The position numbers were made by a program, and so were the translations under genes. Below, in pieces: positions 56,257 through 64,000 of a stretch of DNA of 64,000 nt (positions within the stretch are counted from its first letter, which is position 1; every line of letters begins with the position of its first letter). Source of the DNA: an uncultured Verrucomicrobia subdivision 3 bacterium (lineage in GTDB: Bacteria; Verrucomicrobiota; Verrucomicrobiia; Limisphaerales; DASXHY01); NCBI GenBank assembly GCA_937890005.1, contig CALBZA010000028.1:1-64000 (forward strand). Direction: 5' to 3'. The notes under the pieces were generated by a model. It was not told where the DNA came from. It made no database searches and saw only the letters and a program-made list of their open reading frames with translations.

Positions 56257-57741
56257 ATGGAACCCAAAGCTGATATTGCAGTGATTGGACTGGCCGTCAT
56301 GGGCCAAAACCTGATTTTGAACATGAACGATCACGGCTTCACCGTGGTCGCCTACAACCGAACCGTCGAAAAGGTTGATCACTTTCTCGCGAACGAAGCC
56401 AAAGGCACCAACATCATCGGCGCTCATTCGATCGAAGAAATGGCTGGCCTGTTGAAACGCCCGCGCCGCGTCATGCTCATGGTCAAGGCCGGGAAGCCTG
56501 TGGACGAATTCATCGATCTGCTCCTGCCGCACCTTGAGGCCGGCGACATCATCATCGATGGCGGCAACTCGCTTTTTCAGGACACCGATCGCCGTGTCAA
56601 ATATGTCGAGAGCAAGGGGCTTCTCTACATCGGCACCGGAGTTTCCGGCGGTGAAGAAGGCGCGCGCCGCGGCCCCAGTATCATGCCTGGCGGATCGAAA
56701 GCCGCGTGGCCGCATGTGAAGGATATTTTCCAGGGGATCGCCGCAAAGGTTCAGGACACGACCGGCGCCGAAGCCGCATGTTGCGATTGGGTTGGCGAAG
56801 GTGGCGCAGGCCATTACGTCAAGATGGTCCACAACGGCATCGAATACGGCGACATGCAGCTCATCTGCGAAGCCTACAACATCATGAAGAACGGCCTCGG
56901 AATGAGCGCCGACGAAATGCACCAGGTGTTTGCCGAATGGAATCAGGGCGACCTCGACAGCTATCTCATCGAAATCACCCGCGACATTCTCGGGAAGAAG
57001 GATGAAGACGGCTCTCCGCTCGTGGACAAGATTCTCGACACTGCCGGCCAAAAAGGCACGGGCAAGTGGACGGTGATCAATTCACAGGACCTTGGCATCC
57101 CGATCACGTTGATGGCCGAGGCCGTTTATTCGCGCTGCGTTTCGGCGCTCAAGGAGGAACGCGTCAAAGCTGCGCGCAAACTGAAAGGCCCCCGCCCTGC
57201 CCTGACCAGCATCGCGGCGAATCCGGAGAAAAAGAAAGCGTTTATCAATGACATCCGCGATGCGCTCTATGCGTCGAAGATCGTCAGCTACGCGCAGGGT
57301 TACATGTTGATGCGTGCCGCTGCGAAGGAATACGGCTGGAATCTCAACTACGGCGGCATCGCACTCATGTGGCGCGGCGGCTGCATCATCCGCTCGCGTT
57401 TCCTCGGCAAGATCAAGGAAGCGTTCGACAAGAACGCGAGGCTCTCGAACCTGATGCTGGACGATTATTTCCGCGGCGAAATCAAGCGCTGTCAGAAAGG
57501 CTGGCGCAACATTGTTGCCACGGCAGCGAAGAAAGGTGTTCCGGTTCCGGCCTTCAGCACGGCTTTGGGCTTTTACGATCAGTATCGCGCCGCCGTTCTT
57601 CCGGCAAATCTGCTCCAGGCCCAGCGCGATTACTTCGGCGCCCACACCTACGAACGTGTGGACAAACCGCGCGGAGAGTTTTTTCACACGAACTGGACCG
57701 GCCGCGGCGGCACAACGTCGTCCAGCACCTACAGCGTGTAG
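56257..57741 (+). CDS. gnd: 6-phosphogluconate dehydrogenase (NADP)
   Basis: 494 aa. NADP-binding GLAVMGQNLILNMNDHGFTV, GGNSLFQDTDRR, the catalytic Lys and Glu region GVSGGEEGARRGPSIMPGG and the signature DTAGQKGTGKW are all present. It oxidises 6-phosphogluconate to ribulose 5-phosphate in the oxidative pentose phosphate pathway. Start ATG 56257. A terminator lies after it. Confidence 0.96.
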   Translation: MEPKADIAVIGLAVMGQNLILNMNDHGFTVVAYNRTVEKVDHFLANEAKGTNIIGAHSIEEMAGLLKRPRRVMLMVKAGKPVDEFIDLLLPHLEAGDIIIDGGNSLFQDTDRRVKYVESKGLLYIGTGVSGGEEGARRGPSIMPGGSKAAWPHVKDIFQGIAAKVQDTTGAEAACCDWVGEGGAGHYVKMVHNGIEYGDMQLICEAYNIMKNGLGMSADEMHQVFAEWNQGDLDSYLIEITRDILGKKDEDGSPLVDKILDTAGQKGTGKWTVINSQDLGIPITLMAEAVYSRCVSALKEERVKAARKLKGPRPALTSIAANPEKKKAFINDIRDALYASKIVSYAQGYMLMRAAAKEYGWNLNYGGIALMWRGGCIIRSRFLGKIKEAFDKNARLSNLMLDDYFRGEIKRCQKGWRNIVATAAKKGVPVPAFSTALGFYDQYRAAVLPANLLQAQRDYFGAHTYERVDKPRGEFFHTNWTGRGGTTSSSTYSV

Positions 57742-57770
57742 TTTTCAGTACTAATCCAACAACTACTCAA

Positions 57771-57798
57771 GGGACGGCAGCAATGCCGTCCCTTTTTT
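57771..57798. terminator. Intrinsic terminator after gnd
   Basis: Perfect 9-bp stem GGGACGGCA/TGCCGTCCC with a 4-nt GCAA loop and a run of six T. It sits between two convergent genes. Confidence 0.95.
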
Positions 57799-58025
57799 CA
57801 TGCATTCAATCGCGGACCAACCGGACGGGGTTCGGCGGCGGCGAGCGGCTGGAATTCGTTGTCCGGACGAAAGATCAATTCCGAATCATCAAGCTTCTGT
57901 TCCACTGCAAATGTCAGTGCCGTGACAGGACTTGGAAATCCTTCAGCCTCGTGCCGCATTTTCGTCCACGTTCCATCCGACTTCAGATAAAGCCGTGTCC
58001 GTTGATGCTGGATGATGATTTTCAT
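57798..58025 (-). CDS. Small conserved-looking protein, 75 aa
   Basis: Starts MKIIIQHQRTRLYLKSDGTW then TKMRHEAEGFPSPVTALTFA. The pattern of an N-terminal strand, DGTW and a short helix is recurrent in small verrucomicrobial proteins. The ATG at 58025 lies one base after the DUF892 gene stop, so they form an operon. Function unknown. Confidence 0.65.
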   Translation of the reverse strand: MKIIIQHQRTRLYLKSDGTWTKMRHEAEGFPSPVTALTFAVEQKLDDSELIFRPDNEFQPLAAAEPRPVGPRLNA

Positions 58026-58026
58026 T

Positions 58027-58572
58027 TCATCGCTCCGCCTGTTCGAACAGGTAGTTTCCAATCTCGACAGGAATGGAATCCAGAATCGATTCCGCCATGC
58101 GTTCTTCATCCTCGATAATGCTGCGGCAGACCTCCACCACCTGCGTCAGCCCGGCCCGTTCTGCTGCCGCGGCGAGCGCCGTGTAACAAACGATCTCGAA
58201 ATGCTCCATCGAGTAGGCGTCCAGCAGATCCTTGATCCGCTCATCCTTCGCGAACATGGTGGCGGCCCCTTTCATGGATTGTCCCATGACTCCCATTCCT
58301 GTCTTGAGCGCGGAGGTATCGGTGCCGAGCGACTGCAGAAGATCACGCACCTTTTCCGCATGCCGTCGGGTTTCCTCCAAATGTGTCGCCGCACCCTGAC
58401 GCAATTCAGCGCTGAGTTCGTCGTTCTTCGATTGTTTCTCCAACGCGCCTTCGAGTCCCCGTTCCATGGCGTAGGCGTCACGCAGCCAGTCGATGATTTC
58501 TTCCCTGATTTGATTTTCGTCCCGGCTCAAGCGGGATCGTGCGGTTGATGTTTCCTGATGCCTCGGTTTCAT
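58027..58572 (-). CDS. DUF892 ferritin-like protein (YciE/YciF type)
   Basis: 181 aa. Ferritin-like helices contain EEIIDWLRDAYAMERGLEGAL and LEETRRHAEKVRDLLQSLGTD, then DLLDAYSMEHFEIVCYTALA and IIEDEERMAESI with Glu/His residues suitable for a di-iron site. YciE/YciF-type proteins are induced under stress. Start ATG 58572. It is followed by a 75-aa gene with 1-base spacing. Confidence 0.85.
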   Translation of the reverse strand: MKPRHQETSTARSRLSRDENQIREEIIDWLRDAYAMERGLEGALEKQSKNDELSAELRQGAATHLEETRRHAEKVRDLLQSLGTDTSALKTGMGVMGQSMKGAATMFAKDERIKDLLDAYSMEHFEIVCYTALAAAAERAGLTQVVEVCRSIIEDEERMAESILDSIPVEIGNYLFEQAER

Positions 58573-58727
58573 GTGTTTGCCCTGGGTTAATGGTTTTGAC
58601 CCGCTTCGTTCCGACAGGTCCGGGCAAACTATCAGGCAATCAAGCGGTCAACCAATGGGGTGCACTCCTATTCAACACAAAAAAGCCGGTGATCCGGCTG
58701 AATACATTCCGCTGCAAGCTGACTGCT

Positions 58728-58961
58728 TCAGCTGTTCTGTTGCAGCTCGGAAAGTTCTCTGAAGTAATTCGTCCGGTGAAGCCGTTTCAGGTGCGGCTCG
58801 GGATTTTTCTGAAATGTTTCGAGGCACAATGGACAGCAAAGTTCCAGCATGCTGTTTCCATTTCGAACCCGGGCGAAGCCGCCGCCATTCGCGACGTTCT
58901 TTCCGCAGACAACACAGGTAATTGCGTTGTTCCGGTAACCGATTGTGTCCTCAATGCTCAT
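58728..58961 (-). CDS. Small CxxC protein, TRASH/YHS-like, 77 aa
   Basis: Contains CVVCGKNVANGGGFARVRNG and then CCPLCLETFQKNPEPHLKRL, a four-cysteine pattern suggestive of metal binding of TRASH/YHS type. Start ATG 58961. The family is not certain. It stands apart, followed on the same strand by the DUF892 gene after a 155-base gap. Confidence 0.65.
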   Translation of the reverse strand: MSIEDTIGYRNNAITCVVCGKNVANGGGFARVRNGNSMLELCCPLCLETFQKNPEPHLKRLHRTNYFRELSELQQNS

Positions 58962-59126
58962 CTCATTCGTCTGATATATTAGACTTCCGAGTGACCATCA
59001 AAACCTCCCATGAATTGTTTAACTTGACCCCTTTTTTGATTATGGACGGAGCCGGTGCCGTGGCATATTGCGGTCGCTCGTTGAACAGAAGCGGGCTCAA
59101 GAACCCACTTCTCCGCTTCGAGTGTT

Positions 59127-60953
59127 ATGAACGCCGCACTTGCTCCCAGCGTCACCCGTCATCAGAACCTGTCCTCGTGGGTCGCTTCGATGGCCCGGCT
59201 CTGCACGCCAGACTCCGTCGTCTGGTGCAACGGTTCGCAGGAGGAATACGATTCTCTCTGCGAAATGATGGTTGAGAATGGATCCCTCATCCGCCTCAAC
59301 CCTCAGAAACGTCCTCGCTCCTTTCTCGCACGATCGCACGCCAGCGACGTCGCCCGCGTCGAAGACCGCACCTTCATCTGCTCCAAAACTCCCAATCAGG
59401 CTGGACCTACCAATCGCTGGGAGGAACCCGCTGCGATGAAGCGGCGGCTGCACGAATTGTTTTCGGGCTGCATGCGCGGAAGAACCATGTACGTGCTTCC
59501 GTTTGCGATGGGCCCTCTCGATTCGCCCTTCTGCAAAATCGGCATCCAGGTGACCGATTCGCCTTACGTCGTCATAAACACGCACATTATGGCGCGGACT
59601 GGAAACGCCGTTCTGGAAAAGCTTGGAACCGACGGCGACTTCGTTCCGTGCGTGCATTCTGTCGGCGCGCCGCTGCAGCCGGGTCAGGCCGACGTTCCCT
59701 GGCCGTGTGAGCCGGATCCGCAGAAGAAATACATCGTGCACTTCCCGGACGATCCGTCCATCTGGTCCTACGGTTCCGGTTACGGCGGCAATGCGCTGCT
59801 TGGAAAGAAGTGCCTTGCGCTTCGCATCGCATCGACCATCGCACGCAAGGAAGGCTGGCTGGCGGAACACATGTTGATTCTTGCCATCACTTCGCCCGAA
59901 GGCCGCAAGCATTATATCGCCGCCGCTTTTCCCAGCGCCTGCGGCAAAACCAACCTCGCGATGATGCAGCCCACATTGCCGGGATGGAAAATCACGACGC
60001 TCGGCGATGACATTGCGTGGATTCGCGTCGGCAAGGATGGCCGTCTCTACGCGGTGAATCCTGAGACCGGATTTTTTGGCGTGGCACCCGGCACTTCGCT
60101 TCGCTCAAATCCGAACGCTCTAGCGGCATGCTCGCGCAACACGATCTTCACCAACGTGCTTCTCACTCCGGACGGAGATGTCTGGTGGGAAGACATGGGC
60201 GTGCCGCCCCCCGCGCACGGCATTGACTGGGAAGGCAAGGAATGGACGCCGGATTGCGGACGAAAAGGCGCTCATCCCAATTCCCGTTTCACCGCACCGA
60301 CGGAACAATGTCCTGTCATCGATCCAGACTGGGACAATCCCGAAGGCGTTCCGCTTTCCGCCATTCTCTTTGGCGGACGCCGGCCCCGAACCATTCCGCT
60401 TGTGAATGAAGCGTTCGACTGGGAAGCCGGTGTTTTCATGGGATCGACCTGCGCCTCGGAAACAACCGCTGCCGCGCTTGGCCAGACCGGTGTGCTGCGC
60501 CGCGATCCATTCGCCATGCTCCCGTTCTGCGGTTATCACATCGCCGATTACTTCGCGCACTGGCTTTCCTTCGCGAAACGAACACCGCAGTACAAGTTGC
60601 CGCGCATCTACTTCGTCAACTGGTTCCTAAGATCGGCTGATGGCAAGTGGCTCTGGCCGGGTTTTGGCGAAAACAGCCGCGTGTTGAAATGGATTTGCGA
60701 ACGTCTGGAAGGTTCCGGACGCGCTCGAAAAACTCCGATCGGCTGGCTTCCAGAATTGGATGCCTTGGATTGTTCCGGACTCGATATTTCGGCGGAATCC
60801 ATTCAGGAACTCCTGGACGTGGATACCGAAGGCTGGCTGCGTGAAGTGGCGGACATCGAGGAATATTACAACCGTTTCGGCCCGCATCTGCCGGCAGAAC
60901 TTCGGAATCAATTGCAGGCGCTCAAGGAGCGGCTCACAGCTTCGGGGCGTTGA
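59127..60953 (+). CDS. pckG: Phosphoenolpyruvate carboxykinase (GTP)
   Basis: 608 aa. The substrate-binding start, AMARTGNAVLEKLG-like strand, the kinase-1a P-loop AFPSACGKTNLAMMQP, kinase-2 GDDIAWIR and the PENPETGFFGVAPGT-like block mark GTP-dependent PckG. It converts oxaloacetate to PEP in gluconeogenesis. Start ATG 59127. Confidence 0.96.
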   Translation: MNAALAPSVTRHQNLSSWVASMARLCTPDSVVWCNGSQEEYDSLCEMMVENGSLIRLNPQKRPRSFLARSHASDVARVEDRTFICSKTPNQAGPTNRWEEPAAMKRRLHELFSGCMRGRTMYVLPFAMGPLDSPFCKIGIQVTDSPYVVINTHIMARTGNAVLEKLGTDGDFVPCVHSVGAPLQPGQADVPWPCEPDPQKKYIVHFPDDPSIWSYGSGYGGNALLGKKCLALRIASTIARKEGWLAEHMLILAITSPEGRKHYIAAAFPSACGKTNLAMMQPTLPGWKITTLGDDIAWIRVGKDGRLYAVNPETGFFGVAPGTSLRSNPNALAACSRNTIFTNVLLTPDGDVWWEDMGVPPPAHGIDWEGKEWTPDCGRKGAHPNSRFTAPTEQCPVIDPDWDNPEGVPLSAILFGGRRPRTIPLVNEAFDWEAGVFMGSTCASETTAAALGQTGVLRRDPFAMLPFCGYHIADYFAHWLSFAKRTPQYKLPRIYFVNWFLRSADGKWLWPGFGENSRVLKWICERLEGSGRARKTPIGWLPELDALDCSGLDISAESIQELLDVDTEGWLREVADIEEYYNRFGPHLPAELRNQLQALKERLTASGR

Positions 60954-61147
60954 GTTGAGCAATTGTTGAATGGGAAAAGGCGGAGCAGCAGCTCCGCCCT
61001 ATCCCAAATCAACGTAGGGCTCGCGCTGCTGCGCAACCCTGTGTGCCGCACCGAAGGCCCGTTCCGTAACCCTTCAAATTTCCCTTACGCTGAACTCAAC
61101 GACTCCAGGAGTTCTGCAAAACCCAAACTTCAACTGAACCATCCCGC
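60954..61147. other. Intergenic region after pckG
   Basis: It contains a small direct-repeat-rich stretch (GCTGC-type) but no supported gene or clear terminator. Confidence 0.4.
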
Positions 61148-62179
61148 CTACCGTTCCTCCTCACGTTCAGATTTCAAATCAATGTAAGCCGGTTCAAAAG
61201 CGTCCGCCGTCAACTCGCCATCCACGACATTCAACTCAGCGACATAAATCGCCGTGCGTTTCTGCCTCGGCGGTTCATGCGGTCCTGCGAAATAAAACCA
61301 CCACGCCCGAGCGCCGCTGACGACCACGTCGCCATGATTTCCGAACAGCATTTTCTCCTGCATCTTCCAGTTCAAACAATCGTCTGAACTCCACACGCGC
61401 ATGCCGTTTGCCCAGCAGTCCGCAATCAGCCAGTAGCGGTCCTTCCAGCGAAACACCTTCGGACCTTCTCCGTTGTAATCAGTTACGGCATTTCCCTTCG
61501 GAACCCAGTTGTGCAGATCCACACTGTCCGCGTAACAAAGTGCTTTCGGTTTGCGTTCGTCCTTGTACCACATCCGCCAGCTTCCATCCGGCAACTGAAT
61601 GACGCCGGCATCGATCACCTTGTCCGATCGCAGATCCACTTTGCCAATCGTCCGCCAGCGAATGCCATCCGTGCTCGTCAGGTGGACGATGTCCCGTGGA
61701 TGCGACCAATCCGAAAAAATACCGGGCACAAAAGACAGGAACATGTGATACGCATTCGTTACCCAGATCACCTCCGGCGCCCAATAGGTGTAGTTCGTGG
61801 GGTGCGTATCCTTCCCGTAATCGATGTCCGCGACACCGCGATATCTCCACGTCGCGCCGCCATCGCTTGATTCCGCGATTCCGATCTCAGTTCCATGAAC
61901 CCACGTCACGCCCGGCGCATTCGTCGCTGTGGCGCGCCGTTGCGTGTAATACATCAACCACTTCTTTTCCGATTCATTGAAGCAAAGCACCGGATCGGTC
62001 GGCGCATCGAAAACCGGATCGCGAAAAAGCGGAACCGGCGCGCGTTTTCCCGCCTTCACGGCCTGAACCGCTCCGTTCATCTGCGCTTTCGAAACAGCGC
62101 CTGTTCCCGGCTGAGCAAGAACCGGAAATGAGGAAGTACAAATTGAAACCAATGCGATGAACGGGATAAGTATTTTCAT
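61148..62179 (-). CDS. Secreted GH43/propeller-type glycosidase-like protein
   Basis: 343 aa with a signal peptide (VSICTSSFPVLAQ). Repeats WLMYYTQRRATATNA, YTYWAPEVIWVTNAYHM, PDGSWRMWYKDERKPKALCY and VFRWKDRYWLIADCWANGMR are a five-bladed propeller of GH43/GH117-type. Carbohydrate substrate unknown. Start ATG 62179. It lies downstream of a GH39-like gene on the same strand. Confidence 0.75.
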   Translation of the reverse strand: MKILIPFIALVSICTSSFPVLAQPGTGAVSKAQMNGAVQAVKAGKRAPVPLFRDPVFDAPTDPVLCFNESEKKWLMYYTQRRATATNAPGVTWVHGTEIGIAESSDGGATWRYRGVADIDYGKDTHPTNYTYWAPEVIWVTNAYHMFLSFVPGIFSDWSHPRDIVHLTSTDGIRWRTIGKVDLRSDKVIDAGVIQLPDGSWRMWYKDERKPKALCYADSVDLHNWVPKGNAVTDYNGEGPKVFRWKDRYWLIADCWANGMRVWSSDDCLNWKMQEKMLFGNHGDVVVSGARAWWFYFAGPHEPPRQKRTAIYVAELNVVDGELTADAFEPAYIDLKSEREEER

Positions 62180-62235
62180 GAGTGCAAATGGACGAAGTGC
62201 TCCGAATGAACACACGAATCAGAATTGACCGTAAC

Positions 62236-62330
62236 GCTCCCCTCTTCCTAACCCTCTTCCCGCGCTTCGCTGCGGGGAGAGGGAACATTTCATGGTGCGG
62301 GAGCCTGGTTGCGTCCATGGGTAAAGCCGG
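62236..62330. repeat. Dispersed repeat, copy 2
   Basis: Matches 42655-42840 over CTCTTCCC... CGCGCTTCGCTGCGGGG and ATTTCATG. It lies between two glycosidase-like genes. Confidence 0.6.
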
Positions 62331-62357
62331 TTTTCTGGAGTTCAAAACGGGCCACGT

Positions 62358-64000
62358 TCATTGTTTCTCCAACACGATCAATGACACGCCCTGGCGCGGC
62401 AGTTCGAAACGCAGCCTTGCGCGCCCCGACGCAACACGCACCGTTTCGGGCGCAGTCAACTCCGCCAGCTTCCCGGCTTTCACCATCGCGTCATACTGCC
62501 GTTCGTTCGGTGCGGTCGGCGATCCATACGATTTCCAAAGCGTGTAGGCATTGCTGAATTTTTCGTCGATCCGGTAGTGCGTCATCCTCACCTCGCCATC
62601 CGGAATCGAAAGCCGCTCAATTTCCACGTCGATTGCAGCAACCGGCCCACTGACGTCGTCGTCGTGATAATGCCAGACCATGACGGCCGCTCTATTGCCA
62701 TCCACGGTCGCCAAACCCGTGATGTCCGGCTGCTGGCGAACACCGGCGCGCATGATGTCGTCGAGCGGAACTTCGGCTGTGCTTTTCACCTCGACGCGCT
62801 GGCCGCTCATCCGGCTGAACATGCGAAAGACATTCAATACAGGAAGATCGATTCCATTGCTCGCCAGCACGCGCTGGCCGGCGAAGTAAGGCTGGTCCTC
62901 GAATTCGAACGCCCACGTGAGCGCACCTTCCAGATTCACGCCGTGACGGTCCATGAGTTCATACTTCCGCGCAAAGCTGGCCGCGGTGTAGCTCGAATAC
63001 ATCGTTGTGTTTCGATAACCGAGTTGCGGTCCCTGACACGCCGCGCATCCGTCCGGATCCGATTCGCCAATCACAATCGGCTTCGATTTCAGTTCCGCAA
63101 CCTTTGCGATCATTCCAAAACCGCGATTGATCTCCACCAGCTGCTCGCGAATTCCAAGCCGCACATGTCCGTCCACAAACCGCGGCGCGCCCTTGGCGTG
63201 AAACGAAAGGAAATCCGTCGGCGTTCCAATGTTGCCCGTGGCGTAATTCGTTCCCCGGGCAACATGCGTCATGAAATCCTCCATGAACTTCCCGCCGGCT
63301 CCGGCCACATCAGGCCCGCCGACTCGCGCGGTGGGAAGCGCCCGCCGGACGGCGTCGATGGCATGGTCGTGGAGCTTGTGAAATTCCTGAGGCGTTCCCT
63401 TCCAATAATCGCGCAGGTTCGGTTCATTCCACACCTGCCAATACCAGTTCTCCACCTCTTCACGACCGTAGCGTTCGACACAATGTTTCACCCATTGATA
63501 AACCAGCTCAGCCCATTTGCTGTAATCGCTTGGCGGATACGACCAGCCGGTTCCAATCCTGTTGTAAGGAAGGCCCGGACGCCATTCGTGCTGATACGGC
63601 TCGGGCTGGATGGACAATGCCTTGGGCATGAACCCAATCTGCGCATAAGGCCGCACGCCACGCTGGAGATACGTGTCGAAAATCAAATCCAGCACGCTCC
63701 AGTCGTAAACAGGATTCCCATTGGCGTCCTCCGTGTAGGCATTGCTGCTGCCCCATTTCAACGCCGGTGACTTGTCCCCGGAACTCAGCAGATTGTGCGC
63801 TCTGAAATAAACGTTCTTCGGACTGAGTTCACCCAGTTCCTTGATGAGTTTCCGCCCGTCCTTCATGTAGGCGTAATTCGGCTCATCCGCACCGAAGAAT
63901 CGCCAGATCGGTTTCATCGGACCGCGCACGCTGCCGGCATCGATCCGGATTGTCACCGGAATCTTTCCGGATGCATCCGTTGCAATGGGAGCATTCGTCG
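62358..64000 (-). CDS. GH39-like secreted glycosidase, 5' end off window
   Basis: At least 546 residues, open to the window edge. PYNRIGTGWSYPPSDYSKWA, ENWYWQVWNEPNLRDYWKG (acid/base Glu in NEP) and KPIVIGESDPDGCAACQG (probable nucleophile Glu in GES) indicate clan GH-A, GH39-like. It should hydrolyse beta-xylosides or other beta-linked glycans. The start is outside; the GTG at 63956 is internal, since the frame continues with TNAPIATDASGKIP upstream. Confidence 0.85.
   Translation of the reverse strand, partial: TNAPIATDASGKIPVTIRIDAGSVRGPMKPIWRFFGADEPNYAYMKDGRKLIKELGELSPKNVYFRAHNLLSSGDKSPALKWGSSNAYTEDANGNPVYDWSVLDLIFDTYLQRGVRPYAQIGFMPKALSIQPEPYQHEWRPGLPYNRIGTGWSYPPSDYSKWAELVYQWVKHCVERYGREEVENWYWQVWNEPNLRDYWKGTPQEFHKLHDHAIDAVRRALPTARVGGPDVAGAGGKFMEDFMTHVARGTNYATGNIGTPTDFLSFHAKGAPRFVDGHVRLGIREQLVEINRGFGMIAKVAELKSKPIVIGESDPDGCAACQGPQLGYRNTTMYSSYTAASFARKYELMDRHGVNLEGALTWAFEFEDQPYFAGQRVLASNGIDLPVLNVFRMFSRMSGQRVEVKSTAEVPLDDIMRAGVRQQPDITGLATVDGNRAAVMVWHYHDDDVSGPVAAIDVEIERLSIPDGEVRMTHYRIDEKFSNAYTLWKSYGSPTAPNERQYDAMVKAGKLAELTAPETVRVASGRARLRFELPRQGVSLIVLEKQ

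Noticed and set aside
59097..59912. Minus-strand frame of about 271 codons
   Set aside because: Antisense to pckG, with no recognisable domain.

Overview
The window reads as chromosome from a free-living Gram-negative heterotroph of the Verrucomicrobiota, most likely near Pedosphaera/Limisphaera. The call rests on family content: a GspG-like pseudopilin of the type common in that group, a PEP-CTERM protein, many secreted enzymes with Tat or Sec signals, a Gfo/Idh/MocA oxidoreductase with a Tat leader, paired secreted S9 peptidases and GTP-type PEP carboxykinase. No phylogeny was run. There is no prophage, plasmid backbone, complete insertion sequence or CRISPR array.

Layout. 1-9.9 kb: two tiny envelope proteins (entericidin-like, DUF3309), a secreted propeller-like protein, a Tat-exported oxidoreductase, a TPR protein, RNase P RNA, a zinc-ribbon coiled-coil protein, an ABC-2 export operon ending in a His-rich TPR protein, and a pseudopilin. 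10-16 kb: a membrane sulfatase/LTA-synthase-like protein, a frameshifted membrane gene, an STN-S8 protease, and clpS-DUF2017. 16-33 kb: a block of large secreted proteins and peptide catabolism (1532-aa HExxH/beta-helix/LamG protein, POT transporter, DUF885 peptidase, two S9 peptidases, a duplicated HExxH lipoprotein). 33-38 kb: a PEP-CTERM protein, a tRNA-fMet locus with a GIY-YIG gene and a perfect 243-bp direct repeat, aroB, trpG/pabA between MITE-like repeats. 38-43 kb: a stand-alone adenylation-PCP-condensation protein and small proteins. 43-49.4 kb: CBS/DRTGG pyrophosphatase, nadA, and a zinc-homeostasis island (zur-like fur gene, ZIP transporter with a perfect operator, cysteine-free S18, L33 and DksA, and folE2). 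49.7-56 kb: two multi-receiver phosphorelay proteins, then HIT-phoH-ybeY-recO. 56-64 kb: gnd, small stress-type genes, pckG and two glycan-active enzymes, the last cut by the window edge.

How it fits together. The cell appears to secrete proteases, peptidases and glycosidases, import the oligopeptides by a proton-coupled transporter, and feed carbon through the oxidative pentose phosphate pathway and gluconeogenesis. The two most interesting loci are the zinc-sparing island (46.1-49.4 kb), where four neighbouring genes encode forms of normally zinc-dependent proteins that appear not to need zinc, next to a Zur-type regulator and a ZIP importer, and the tRNA-fMet/GIY-YIG tandem locus (34.1-34.75 kb), where a nuclease gene ends in a relic of the 3' half of the tRNA it follows.
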